From contig JBAIZL010000006.1 in assembly GCA_036971475.1 (NCBI GenBank), positions 16,409,459 through 16,473,458 of the forward strand: a DNA stretch of 64,000 nt. Reading direction: 5' to 3'. Under the pieces are notes generated by a model. The model was not told the DNA's origin and made no database searches. It was given only the letters and a program-made list of their open reading frames with translations. This stretch comes from Prosapia bicincta (taxonomy: Eukaryota > Arthropoda > Insecta > Hemiptera > Cercopidae). Of the stretch, positions 1 to 12,600 are shown in pieces. The position numbers and the translations under genes were made by a program. How positions within the stretch are numbered: position 1 is the first letter of the stretch; every line of letters begins with the position of its first letter.

Positions 1-1755
1 TCAGATAAAACAAATACTCCAGTAATAATAGAAAATACCAAATATATCGATTCAATGACTAACTACATAAAAGAAAATAAATACGAACAAATCCCAGATC
101 CAACTAACAAATACCTTATTACAATAAAAAACTTAATAGTCACTCACCGTAACACCCTAAACTATAACAATAAATTAAAATACCACACAAGATTATACCC
201 ATTCAAACCATGCGCACCAGTATTATCAGGGATACCTAAAATCCACAAACCCAACACACCATTTAGACCACTAATAAATTTCACAACAGCACCATCTTAC
301 ATAATCGCAAAAATTCTAGACAAAATCCTAAGATCTAAAATACATATCAACAACACATACAATATAAAAAATGGATACGAATTAATTAATAAAATAAAAA
401 CGATAAAAACAAACAGCAACACAAAAATAATAAGTTATGACATAACTAACATGTACCCTAGTATCCCAATAGAAGAAACCATAGAAATAATAAAAAACAA
501 ACTGATACACAATAACGAAAAAAGAAACATAATAGATAGTATCATTACGCTAACCAAACACATATGTAACCAAAATTACTTCCAATTTAACAATAAATAT
601 TATAAACAAACAACAGGACTTCCCATGGGTTCACCCATATCATCTGTCATGTCAGAAATATATTTACAACACTTTGAACAAATAATAATTAAACCTATAA
701 TAAACACACACAATATCTCACTATGGACAAGATATGTAGACGATATACTTGTAATATACCAACCTACCATTCACAACGAACACGTCATAATATTAAACAA
801 ACTAAATACATACAACGAAAACATACAATTCACCGTTGAAACAGAAACAAATAGAACAATCAACTTCCTCGACATTACTTTAAATATAAATGATAATAAA
901 ATAGAAACTACAGTATACAGGAAACCTACTTCCAACAACACCACAATACATTACAAATCTAACCACCCCTGGACACACAAAATTAACACTTACAGTAACA
1001 TGATAAATAAAGCAATAAAATACACACAGGATAACAAACAAAAATTAAATGAAGAATTAGATAACATTACAAAAATAGCAATAGAAAATGGATACAACAA
1101 ACACATTATAAAAAATATATACAATAAATTCACAAAAAAACCTAACCTCAACACAACACTACAACCGGAACACAAAAATAATGAAAATAAAAAAATCTAC
1201 CTAAAATATAAATACACCAATAACGAAATAGAAAAAATAACAAATATATACAACAAAGAATACTACACTCCAACTTACAAACCAAACAACAAAATAATAA
1301 AATATCTTAATAACACAAACCACATAACAAATTCAGAAAAACATAACCTATCAGGAATTTACAAAATCACATGCAACAACTGTAACGCTTTTTACATAGG
1401 AAAAACAACCAGAACATTTAAAATAAGATTTGAAGAACATTATAGAGCATTCAAAAACAAAAATTCTAAAGTATCAAATGTTGCAGCACACCTAATATCC
1501 CATAAACACGAAATAACAAATTACGAAAATAACCTAACCATACTGGAAATAAATAACAACCCAATAGAACTAAACTCACTAGAAAAATACCACATTTATA
1601 AAAACATACACAACAACTTAATGAATCTACAAACAACATATACAGAAGACATACTATATAGAAATATCATACACACAGATCAAGAAAAAGTGTGCGTAAC
1701 GTCAACAAACACCAACTTCACAGACCGAACATCCACAACAGAAAAACATCAGTGA
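1..1755 (+). CDS. PLE-A copy 1: reverse transcriptase plus GIY-YIG endonuclease, 5' cut by window
   Basis: The frame is open from base 1 to TGA at 1753-1755 (584 residues, N-terminus outside the window). Visible in order: DKTNTPVII (the DKG-like N-terminal motif), IPKIHKP, RT motif A SYDITNMYPSIP, motif B GLPMGSPISSVMSEI, motif C RYVDDILVIY with the catalytic DD, a TVYRKPT block, and a C-terminal GIY-YIG nuclease with GIYKITCNNCNAFYIGKTTR and a downstream HKHEI. This RT plus GIY-YIG order defines endonuclease-bearing PLEs, which retrotranspose by nicking DNA and copying their RNA there. All catalytic motifs visible are intact, so the copy may encode active enzyme. Codons are extremely A-rich. 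Confidence 0.92.
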   Translation, partial: SDKTNTPVIIENTKYIDSMTNYIKENKYEQIPDPTNKYLITIKNLIVTHRNTLNYNNKLKYHTRLYPFKPCAPVLSGIPKIHKPNTPFRPLINFTTAPSYIIAKILDKILRSKIHINNTYNIKNGYELINKIKTIKTNSNTKIISYDITNMYPSIPIEETIEIIKNKLIHNNEKRNIIDSIITLTKHICNQNYFQFNNKYYKQTTGLPMGSPISSVMSEIYLQHFEQIIIKPIINTHNISLWTRYVDDILVIYQPTIHNEHVIILNKLNTYNENIQFTVETETNRTINFLDITLNINDNKIETTVYRKPTSNNTTIHYKSNHPWTHKINTYSNMINKAIKYTQDNKQKLNEELDNITKIAIENGYNKHIIKNIYNKFTKKPNLNTTLQPEHKNNENKKIYLKYKYTNNEIEKITNIYNKEYYTPTYKPNNKIIKYLNNTNHITNSEKHNLSGIYKITCNNCNAFYIGKTTRTFKIRFEEHYRAFKNKNSKVSNVAAHLISHKHEITNYENNLTILEINNNPIELNSLEKYHIYKNIHNNLMNLQTTYTEDILYRNIIHTDQEKVCVTSTNTNFTDRTSTTEKHQ

Positions 1756-1794
1756 TTCGACAATGGTCAATTGACCGAAAGGTGCCTCATCACT
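1751..1794 (+). ncRNA. Hammerhead-like fold in PLE-A terminal repeat (copy 1)
   Basis: Stem I AGTGAT (1751-1756) pairs with ATCACT (1789-1794). Stem II is the hairpin GGTCAATTGACC (1765-1776), followed by GAAA (1777-1780), a self-complementary GGTGCC (short stem III) and TC before the expected cleavage point. This order is that of the type I hammerhead ribozymes known from PLE terminal repeats. The 5' core reads TCGACAAT instead of CTGANGA, so activity is doubtful. Confidence 0.5.
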
Positions 1795-1881
1795 CAAGGT
1801 AAAATTATTGCACTTAATGGTGGATAAAATTACTTACATAGTAATATATTAACTTCATAAAGTCAGTGCAACGGAAAAACA

Positions 1882-4455
1882 ATGGATAACGTCAAATATC
1901 AAGAATTTAATACCTACCAAGGTAAACAACTGTACCGTAAATATCTTAACCTAAAAATCAAACTCCAGAATTGCATCAACAAAATACAGTTTAATAAAAA
2001 ATGCTTAACACTTAATATAACACCAAAATACGCAAAATTACACATAAAAAATAAACAAAACACTATTATCAATAAAGCAACAAAAATAGCAGAATCACAC
2101 ATTATTAAACAAAACATTAAAGCTGCCTACCATAAAAAAAGCCAAATCAATTTACAACTATACACAACCAACTTGGAAATAATGAAAACTTTTGACACTC
2201 TCACACCTATTATTCACGAAAAAACACAACAAATTATAATAAAACATAAAACAAACACTATTAACAGACAAAACAAAAAAATCGAAAATTTATCAAAACA
2301 ACTTAACCTAAAAAATAGCCTAGATCCAATCCACACATCAAAACAACAACATAACCTAAAAAATAGCCTAGAACCAACCCACACCTCTAACAATAATAAA
2401 TTCATAAACTTAACTAAAACACAATTCACTGAAAAAGAAAAAATAATAATATCAAATTCCTTCAAATATAACCTACCTAACTTCAACAAAAAACAAATAA
2501 TAAAAAACCTAATAGTTGACACAGAATCTAACATCTACAAAATTACGCACCAAAATACTGAACACATAAGAAATAATATTAATAATAAAATTAACCTTAT
2601 AAAAACAGAAAAAAACAAAAAAACGGAACAATATATTAATAAAAAAGAAATTATAAAACTCAGAGAAAAACTAGAAAACAACGACTACTTAATATTAAAA
2701 TCAGATAAAACAAATACTCCAGTAATAATAGAAAATACCAAATATATCGATTCAATGACTAACTACATAAAATAAAATAAATACGAACAAATCCCAGATC
2801 CAACTAACAAATACCTTATTACAATAAAAAACTTAATAGTCACTCACCGTAACACCCTAAACTATAACAATAAATTAAAATACCACACAAGATTATACCC
2901 ATTCAAACCATGCGCACCAGTATTATCAGGGATACCTAAAATCCACAAACCCAACACACCATTTAGACCACTAATAAATTTCACAACAGCACCATCTTAC
3001 ATAATCGCAAAAATTCTAGACAAAATCCTAAGATCTAAAATACATATCAACAACACATACAATATAAAAAATGGATACGAATTAATTAACAAAATAAAAA
3101 CGATAAAAACAAACAGCAACACAAAAATAATAAGTTATGACATAACTAACATGTACCCTAGTATCCCAATAGAAGAAACCATAGAAATAATAAAAAACAA
3201 ACTGATACACAATAACGAAAAAAGAAACATAATAGATAGTATCATTACGCTAACCAAACACATATGTAACCAAAATTACTTCCAATTTAACAATAAATAT
3301 TATAAACAAACAACAGGACTTCCCATGGGTTCACCCATATCATCTGTCATGTCAGAAATATATTTACAACACTTTGAACAAATAATAATTAAACCTATAA
3401 TAAACACACACAATATCTCACTATGGACAAGATATGTAGACGATATACTTGTAATATACCAACCTACCATTCACAACGAACACGTCATAATATTAAACAA
3501 ACTAAATACATACAACGAAAACATACAATTCACCGTTGAAACAGAAACAAATAGAACAATCAACTTCCTCGACATTACTTTAAATATAAATGATAATAAA
3601 ATAGAAACTACAGTATACAGGAAACCTACTTCCAACAACACCACAATACATTACAAATCTAACCACCCCTGGACACACAAAATTAACACTTACAGTAACA
3701 TGATAAATAAAGCAATAAAATACACACAGGATAACAAACAAAAATTAAATGAAGAATTAGATAACATTACAAAAATAGCAATAGAAAATGGATACAACAA
3801 ACACATTATAAAAAATATATACAATAAATTCACAAAAAAACCTAACCTCAACACAACACTACAACCGGAACACAAAAATAATGAAAATAAAAAAATCTAC
3901 CTAGAATATAAATACACCAATAACAAAATAGAAAAAATAACAAATATATACAACAAAGAATACTACACTCCAACTTACAAACCAAACAACAAAATAATAA
4001 AATATCTTAATAACACAAACCACATAACAAATTCAGAAAAACATACCCTATCAGGAATTTACAAAATCACATGCAACAACTGTAACGCTTTTTACATAGG
4101 AAAAACAACCAGAACATTTAAAATAAGATTTGAAGAACATTATAGAGCATTCAAAAACAAAAATTCTAAAGTATCAAATGTTGCAGCACACCTAATATCC
4201 CATAAACACGAAATAACAAATTACGAAAATAACCTAACCATACTGGAAATAAATAACAACCCAATAGAACTAAACTCACTAGAAAAATACCACATTTATA
4301 AAAACATACACAACAACTTAATGAATCTACAAACAACATATACAGAAGACATACTATATAGAAATATCATACACACAGATCAAGAAAAAGTGTGCGTAAC
4401 GTCAACAAACACCAACTTCACAGACCGAACATCCACAACAGAAAAACATCAGTGA
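1882..4455 (+). pseudogene. PLE-A copy 2: full-length RT/GIY-YIG ORF with one nonsense codon
   Basis: Begins at ATG 1882 (MDNVKYQEFNTYQGKQ) and would run 857 codons to TGA 4453-4455. A single TAA at 2773-2775 interrupts it; copy 1 has GAA at the equivalent 73-75, so this is one G-to-T change. The N-terminal 297 residues (1882-2775) are lysine/asparagine-rich, with a short internal duplication around KNSLDP / KNSLEP (about 2310-2380). The RT and GIY-YIG motifs downstream are as in copy 1. An internal Met at 3151 opens a 434-residue reading frame. Apart from the stop the copy is unbroken, so it was inactivated very recently. Confidence 0.92.
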
Positions 4456-4494
4456 TTCGACAATGGTCAATTGACCGAAAGGTGCCTCATCACT
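4451..4494 (+). ncRNA. Hammerhead-like fold in PLE-A terminal repeat (copy 2)
   Basis: Identical to the 1751-1794 module, offset by 2,700 bp. It lies directly after the ORF stop and about 100 bp before the element end. Confidence 0.5.
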
Positions 4495-4592
4495 CAAGGT
4501 AAAATTATTGCACTTAATGGTGGATAAAATTACTTACATAGTAATATATTAACTTCATAAAGTCAGTGCAACGGAAAAACAATGGATAACGT

Positions 4593-4595
<3 letters not shown>

Positions 4596-4665
<70 letters not shown>
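4596..4665. repeat. (TA)n microsatellite at PLE-A 3' end
   Basis: About 70 bp of pure TA. It abuts the last base of the right-hand PLE-A copy. Confidence 0.97.
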
Positions 4666-4667
<2 letters not shown>

Positions 4668-5439
4668 TTATGAACCTTTAGAACATAAATTTATATTATG
4701 GATATTCCAACAACATCTACTGAGGAGCCACCTTCTTACCAAGCAGGATTGAAAAGCCAATATGCTTGGAGTGTGCTAGGAAAGTGTGCGCAAGTTGCTT
4801 GGAATAGGCTAGAAGTCCTAGACTTGTAGTTCAAAGACTTGGAATTGACTACATGGTAAATTAATTTTGTTGAGTTTACTGTTTTGTAACTAAATAAAGT
4901 AAGTTTTGTTCATAATTGAAGTGTAATATTAATTATTTTCCTGATTTATAGAAATCTCTAGAAAAAAATATTTACATAACTTTGGAATTTTTTTTCAATA
5001 TAATAATAAACAATACAATGCCAAAATTGTTCATAAATGCAATGCAACTTATATTCTTTAAATAAACAAATATTTTAGATTAATATTTTAACAAAATTTA
5101 CATAAAACGTTTTTTTTTTGTAATCTAACACAAACATTTGTACTTTTTTTGCTACAGAGACGTGATGGGCTATTTTTATGTCGAACAACACAGTTTATAA
5201 TTTTTTAGTTTATTTACATCTTATTAATTTAACACAAATAGGGTTAAATTTTTTCCCCTAAAGAAATGTGAACGTAAAAAATTTTCAAAAAAGTACGTCT
5301 GACAGACGTTGTATAGTAGTTAAGTAAGTTTTTGAGGGTATAGCAGCTAAGGGTTAAGTAACAATTACCTAATTTAATTAAATAATTAATACTTTATATT
5401 GTTTATAATACTTTTAGAAATTATAAATATACAAAATAT
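4666..5439. other. Intron 5 sequence without recognised gene
   Basis: AT-rich sequence lying 3' of NFRKB exon 5. It includes a 43-codon ORF at 4698-4829 (MDIPTTSTEEPPSYQAG) that I do not recognise and would not call a gene. No splice-bounded exon was seen. Confidence 0.5.
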
Positions 5440-5600
5440 TTCAAATCTCACAATATGTATTTTTTTTAATGTCTTTGATATTGTACATGTTCAGACAGCC
5501 AAACTGTCCTCGCTGACAATGTTCATTTGTCACTGATGAGAACAGCTTGGCTGTCAAAACATTTAAAATTTTAAAAAAATATTGTAAAATTTGCATAATG
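5440..5600. repeat. Small fold-back with hammerhead-like core
   Basis: The two halves are inverted copies around about 5524: GACAGCCAAACTGTC on the left, ACAGCTTGGCTGTC on the right, with flanking T- and A-rich arms. The right half has a canonical CTGATGA (5533-5539), then a hairpin AACAGC/GCTGT, then AAAA in place of GAAA. It looks like a head-to-head remnant of a PLE terminal repeat; no coding part is left. Confidence 0.5.
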
Positions 5601-5874
5601 TTGCATGTTTTCTCCTCATATTACTCTCACCAGCTTATTGAAAATGAATTGTTATTCTCAATGACTGAAGCAAAAGTTTTCACTTTGGGTTTTGGAAAGC
5701 AATGACCTTGCTATTCTAGAGGAACTCTTTCTTGTTGTGTGAGAGCTGTCACTTTGTAATGATGTATCCATTGTCATTTCAAACCACTAATTAAGGCAGT
5801 ATATATTTTAAAGAGTATATTAGTAGCGGAAATTCAAGTTAGAAACATATAATGCAATAAAAATATCCTTTTAC

Positions 5875-6024
5875 CTGTAAACTTAAACTTTCTGGCTGTT
5901 GTTGAGTGGGTTTTATTTTAATTTTTTTTGCAGAAGGTTTAGAGCTTGAAGACTTCTTTACTACTTGACTTCTTGATAAGATTTCATTTGTTGTTATACC
6001 TTTTGTTTGTAAATCTGGATGTAC
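5875..6024 (-). CDS. NFRKB: NFRKB-like gene, coding exon 5
   Basis: The acceptor TTTTAAAG precedes GTACATCC and the donor after TTACAG is GTAAAAGG. The exon is 150 nt, phase 0 at both ends. It reads VHPDLQTKGITTNEILSRSQ followed by a lysine/serine-rich stretch ending SLSLQ. The vertebrate protein has HPDLLTGDLTLNDIMTRV followed by a lysine-rich run at this place. The phase fits exon 4, giving 352 codons over five exons. No further exon was recognised down to base 1, so the remaining, normally long, part of the gene should lie to the left of the window. Confidence 0.82.
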
Positions 6025-6605
6025 CTTTAAAAAAAAGAAATGTTAACACTTTTCTGTATTTGATATTGTACAAGAACTTTAACTACCTCTTTACCATTTT
6101 TATTACAATTTGTCTATCCATTATTTTTTTTTTAATTTCCAGAAAGGAAAGATGATTTATTACAGTATAACTTCGATATTTCGGATCTCATTATTCCGGA
6201 TCTCTGCATACTCCGGTCCAATTTTTGTGGTATATTTGATTTTTTTAAAAATTGTTTTTGACATACAAGTTTGTAATACAAACAAGTGTAATTTTTATAA
6301 AAACCTCAATATCTACAACACAAAAACTGCAAGATTTAATAATGTATGTTTATAAGCCTTACGGTCAGGTACATTCCGTAAAAGTACTTGACTTTTTATA
6401 TTTTAATCTATTTATAGATTATTGACTATAATATTGAATATTTATATTATTCATATTGATGATTTATATTTCATATAACTTGACTATTTATATTTTATAT
6501 TTTAATAGCTAGCCGCTATTGACAGGGTAGTGTGTAAATACGACTGTAAAATACGATACAGTGCAGTATTGAGATGTGTGCATTGACGGGGTTAGGGAAC
6601 CCTGC
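6025..6605. other. Intron 4 left part; possible pogo-like end
   Basis: AT-rich intron sequence. Around 6163-6215 the bases CAGTATAACTTCGATATTTC then CGGATCTC resemble pogo/Tigger terminal repeats, but I found no matching right end. The rest shows nothing recognisable. Confidence 0.35.
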
Positions 6606-9600
6606 TACAAACCCTCACTCTAATGCTAGCTTGGCTCTAAACCCACACTCTAATGGTAGCTTAGCTCTAAACCCACACTTCAGTGCTACCTTAGCTCTAA
6701 ATCTACACTCTAAATCTACACTTGGCTATAAACCCACAGTTTTTGCTAGCTTAGCTCTAAACCCACACTCTAATGCTACCTTGCCTTTAAAGCTAGCTTA
6801 GCTCCTAAACTCACATTTTAAAGATAGCTTACCTCTAAACCCACAGTCTAAAGCTAGCTTAACTGTAAACCCACACTCTAGTACTGCCTTAGCTCTAAAT
6901 CTACACTCTAATGCTAGCTTGGCTATAAACCTACAGTCTCTGCTAGCTTGGCTCTATACCCACAGTCTAATGCTAGCGTAGCTCTAAACCCACACTCTAA
7001 TGCTACCTTAGCTCTAAATCTACACTCTAATGCTAGCTTGGCTATAAACCTACAGTTATTGCTGGCTTGGTCCTAAACACACACTCTAATGCTAGCTTGG
7101 CTCTAAACCCACACTCTAATGCTACCTTAGCTCTAAATCTACCCTCTAATGCTAGCTTGGCTATAAACCTACAGTTATTGCTAGCTTGGTTCTAAACACA
7201 CACTCTAATGCTAGCTTGACTATAAACCCACACTCTAATGCTACCTTAGCTCTAAATCTACACTCTAATGCTAGCTTGGCTATAAACCTACAGTTATTGC
7301 TAGCTTGGTCCTAAAGACACACTCTAATGCTAGCTTGGCTCTAAACCCACACTCTAATGCTACCTTAGCTCTAAATCTACACTCTAATTCTAGCTTGGCT
7401 ATAAACCTACAGTTATTGCTAGCTTGGTCCTAAAGACACACTCTAATGCTAGCTTGGCTCTAAACCCACACTCTAATGCTACCTTGGCTCTAAATCTACA
7501 CTCTAATGCTAGCTTGGCTATAAACCTACAGTTACTGCTAGTTTGGTTCTAAACACACACTCTAATGCTAGCTTGGCTCTAAACCCACACTCTAATGCTA
7601 CCTTAGCTCTAAATCTACACTCTAATGCTAGCTTGGCTATAAAACTACAGTTACTGCTAGTTTGGTTCTAAACACACACTCTAATGCTAGCTTGGCTCTA
7701 AACCCACACTCTAATGCTACCTTAGCTCTAAATCTACACTCTAATGCTAGCTTGGCTATAAACCCACACTCTAATGCTACCTTGGCTCTAAATCTACACT
7801 CTAATGCTAGCTTGGCTATAAACCTACAGTTACTGCTAGTTTGGTTCTAAACACACACTCTAATGCTAGCTTGGCTCTAAACCCACACTCTAATGCTACC
7901 TTAGCTCTAAATCTACACTCTAATGCTAGCTTGGCTATAAACCTACAGTTACTGCTAGTTTGGTTCTAAACACACACTCTAATGCTAGCTTGGCTCTAAA
8001 CCCACACTCTAATGCTACCTTAGCTCTAAATCTACACTCTAATGCTAGCTTGGCTATAAACCCACACTCTAATGCTACCTTGGCTCTAAATCTACACTCT
8101 AATGCTAGCTTGGCTATAAACCTACAGTTACTGCTAGTTTGGTTCTAAACACACACTCTAATGCTAGCTTGGCTCTAAACCCACACTCTAATGCTACCTT
8201 AGCTCTAAATCTACACTCTAATGCTAGCTTGGCTCTAAACCCACACTCTAATGCTACCTTAGCTCTAAATCTACACTCTAATGCTAGCTTGGCTATAAAC
8301 CTACAGTTATTGCTGGCTTGGTCCTAAACACACACTCTAATGCTAGCTTGGCTCTAAACCCACACTCTAATGCTACCTTAGCTCTAAATCTACCCTCTAA
8401 TGCTAGCTTGGCTATAAACCTACAGTTATTGCTAGCTTGGTTCTAAACACACACTCTAATGCTAGCTTGACTCTAAACCCACACTCTAATGCTACCTTAG
8501 CTCTAAATCTACACTCTAATGCTAGCTTGGCTATAAACCTACAGTTATTGCTAGCTTGGTCCTAAAGACACACTCTAATGCTAGCTTGGCTCTAAACCCA
8601 CACTCTAATGCTACCTTAGCTCTAAATCTACACTCTAATTCTAGCTTGGCTATAAACCTACAGTTATTGCTAGCTTGGTCCTAAAGACACACTCTAATGC
8701 TAGCTTGGCTCTAAACCCACACTCTAATGCTACCTTGGCTCTAAATCTACACTCTAATGCTAGCTTGGCTATAAACCTACAGTTACTGCTAGTTTGGTTC
8801 TAAACACACACTCTAATGCTAGCTTGGCTCTAAACCCACACTCTAATGCTACCTTAGCTCTAAATCTACACTCTAATGCTAGCTTGGCTATAAACCTACA
8901 GTTATTGCTAGCTTGGTCCTAAAGACACACTCTAATGCTAGCTTGGCTCTAAACCCACACTCTAATGCTAGCTTGGTTATAAACCTACAGTTTTTGCTAG
9001 CTTGGTTCTAAACCCACACTCTAATGCTAGCTTGGCTCTAAACCCACACTCTAATGCTACCTTAGCTCTAAATCTACACTCTAATGCTAACTTGGCTATA
9101 AACCTACAGTTATTGCTAGCTTGGTCCTAAAGACACACTCTAATGCTAGCTTGGCTCTAAACCCACACTCTAATGCTACCTTGGCTCTAAATCTACACTC
9201 TAATGCTAGCTTGGCTATAAACCTACAGTTACTGCTAGTTTGGTTCTAAACACACACTCTAATGCTAGCTTGGCTCTAAACCCACACTCTAATGCTACCT
9301 TAGCTCTAAATCTACACTCTAATGCTAGCTTGGCTATAAACCTACAGTTACTGCTAGTTTGGTTCTAAACACACACTCTAATGCTAGCTTGGCTCTAAAA
9401 CCACACTCTAATGCTACCTTAGCTCTAAATCTACACTCTAATGCTAGCTTGGCTATAAACCCACACTCTAATGCTACCTTGGCTCTAAATCTACACTCTA
9501 ATGCTAGCTTGGCTATAAACCTACAGTTACTGCTAGTTTGGTTCTAAACACACACTCTAATGCTAGCTTGGCTCTAAACCCACACTCTAATGCTACCTTA

Positions 9601-12600
9601 GCTCTAAATCTACACTCTAATGCTAGCTTGGCTCTAAACCCACACTCTAATACTACCTTAGCTCTAAATCTACACTCTAATGCTAGCTTGGCTATAAACC
9701 TACAGTTATTGCTGGCTTGGTCCTAAACACACACTCTAATGCTAGCTTGGCTCTAAACCCACACTCTAATGCTACCTTAGCTCTAAATCTACCCTCTAAT
9801 GCTAGCTTGGCTATAAACCTACAGTTATTGCTAGCTTGGTCCTAAAGACACACTCTAATGCTAGCTTGGCTCTAAACCCACACTCTAATGCTACCTTGGC
9901 TCTAAATCTACACTCTAATGCTAGCTTGGCTATAAACCTACAGTTACTGCTAGTTTGGTTCTAAACACACACTCTAATGCTAGCTTGGCTCTAAACCCAC
10001 ACTCTAATGCTACCTTAGCTCTAAATCTACACTCTAATGCTAGCTTGGCTATAAACCTACAGTTACTGCTAGTTTGGTTCTAAACACACACTCTAATGCT
10101 AGCTTGGCTCTAAACCCACACTCTAATGCTACCTTAGCTCTAAATCTACACTCTAATGCTAGCTTGGCTATAAACCCACACTCTAATGCTACCTTGGCTC
10201 TAAATCTACACTCTAATGCTAGCTTGGCTATAAACCTACAGTTACTGCTAGTTTGGTTCTAAACACACACTCTAATGCTAGCTTGGCTCTAAACCCACAC
10301 TCTAATGCTACCTTAGCTCTAAATCTACACTCTAATGCTAGCTTGGCTATAAACCTACAGTTACTGCTAGTTTGGTTCTAAACACACACTCTAATGCTAG
10401 CTTGGCTCTAAACCCACACTCTAATGCTACCTTAGCTCTAAATCTACACTCTAATGCTAGCTTGGCTATAAACCCACACTCTAATGCTACCTTGGCTCTA
10501 AATCTACACTCTAATGCTAGCTTGGCTATAAACCTACAGTTACTGCTAGTTTGGTTCTAAACACACACTCTAATGCTAGCTTGGCTCTAAACCCACACTC
10601 TAATGCTACCTTAGCTCTAAATCTACACTCTAATGCTAGCTTGGCTCTAAACCCACACTCTAATGCTACCTTAGCTCTAAATCTTTACTCTAATGCTAGC
10701 TTGGCTATAAACCTACAGTTATTGCTGGCTTGGTCCTAAACACACACTCTAATGCTAGCTTGGCTCTAAACTCACACTCTAATGCTACCTTAGCTCTAAA
10801 TCTACCCTCTAATGCTAGCTTGGCTATAAACCTACAGTTATTGCTAGCTTGGTTCTAAACACACACTCTAATGCTAGCTTGCCTCTAAACCCACACTCTA
10901 ATGCTACCTTAGCTCTAAATCTACACTCTAATGCTAGCTTGGCTATAAACCTACAGTTATTGCTAGCTTGGTCCTAAAGACACACTCTAATGCTAGCTTG
11001 GCTCTAAACCCACACTCTAATGCTACCTTAGCTCTAAATCTACACTCTAATTCTAGCTTGGCTATAAACCTACAGTTATTGCTAGCTTGGTCCTAAAGAC
11101 ACACTCTAATGCTAGCTTGGCTCTAAACCCACACTCTAATGCTACCTTGGCTCTAAATCTACACTCTAATGCTAGCTTGGCTATAAACCTACAGTTACTG
11201 CTAGTTTGGTTCTAAACACACACTCTAATGCTAGCTTGGCTCTAAACCCACACTCTAATGCTACCTTAGCTCTAAATCTACACTCTAATGCTAGCTTGGC
11301 TATAAACCTACAGTTATTGCTAGCTTGGTCCTAAAGACACACTCTAATGCTAGCTTGGCTCTAAACCCACACTCTAATGCTAGCTTGGTTATAAACCTAC
11401 AGTTTTTGCTAGCTTGGTTCTAAACCCACACTCTAATGCTAGCTTGGCTCTAAACCCACACTCTAATGCTACCTTAGCTCTAAATCTACACTCTAATGCT
11501 AACTTGGCTATAAACCTACAGTTATTGCTAGCTTGGTCCTAAAGACACACTCTAATGCTAGCTTGGCTCTAAACCCACACTCTAATGCTACCTTAGCTCT
11601 AAATCTACACTCTAATGCTAGCTTGGCTATAAACCTACAGTTATTGCTAGGTTGGTTCTAAACACACACTCTAATGCTAGCTTAGCTCTAAACCCACACT
11701 CTAATGCTACCTTAGCTCTAAATCTACACTCTAATGCTAGCTTGGCTCTAAACCCACACTCTAATGCTACCTTAGCTCTAAACCCACACTCTAATGCTAC
11801 CTTAGCTCTAAATCTACACTCTAATGCTAGCTTGGCTATAAATCTACAGTTATTGCTAGCTTGGTCCTAAAGACACACTCTAATGCTAGCTTGACTCTAA
11901 ACCCACACTCTAATGCTACCTTAGCTCTAAACCCACACTCTAATGCTACCTTAGCTCTAAATCTACACTCTAATGCTAGCTTGGCTATAAACCTACAGTT
12001 ATTGCTAGATTGGTCCTAAAGACACACTCTAATGCTAGCTTGACTCTAAACCCACACTCTAATGCTACCTTAGCTCTAAATCTAAACTCTAATGCTAGCT
12101 TGGCTATAAACCTACAGTTACTGCTAGTTTGGTTCTAAACACACACTCTAATGCTAGCTTGGCTCTAAACCCACACTCTAATGCTACCTTAGCTCTAAAT
12201 CTACACTCTAATGCTAGCTTGGCTCTAAACCCACACTCTAATGCTACCTTAGCTCTAAATCTACACTCTAATGCTAGCTTGGTTATAAACCTACAATTTT
12301 TGCTAGCTTGGTTCTAAACACACACTCTAATGCTAGCTTAGCTCTAAACCCACACTCTAATGCTACCTTAGCTCTAAATCTACACTCTAATGCTAGCTTG
12401 GCTATAAACCTACAGTTATTGCTAGCTTGGTCCTAAAGACACACTCTAATGCTAGCTTGACTCTAAACCCACACTCTAATGCTACCTTAGCTCTAAATCT
12501 AAACTCTAATGCTAGCTTGGCTATAAACCTACAGTTACTGCTAGTTTGGTTCTAAACACACACTCTAATGCTAGCTTGGCTCTAAACCCACACTCTAATG

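Larger units (their letters stand above)
1..4599 (+). mobile_element. Tandem pair of Penelope-like elements, family A
   Basis: Bases 1-1899 recur at 2701-4599 with only about six substitutions, so two element copies lie head to tail with an exact 2,700-bp period. The first is cut by the window edge. The right copy stops just after the bases ATGGATAACGTTAAATA, which are the start-codon region of the ORF, and runs straight into (TA)n. Tandem arrays that share a terminal repeat (pLTR) are typical of PLEs. Confidence 0.9.

Noticed and set aside
4698..4829. 43-codon ORF MDIPTTSTEEPPSYQAG as a small gene or NFRKB exon
   Set aside because: Opposite strand to NFRKB, no splice or family support.
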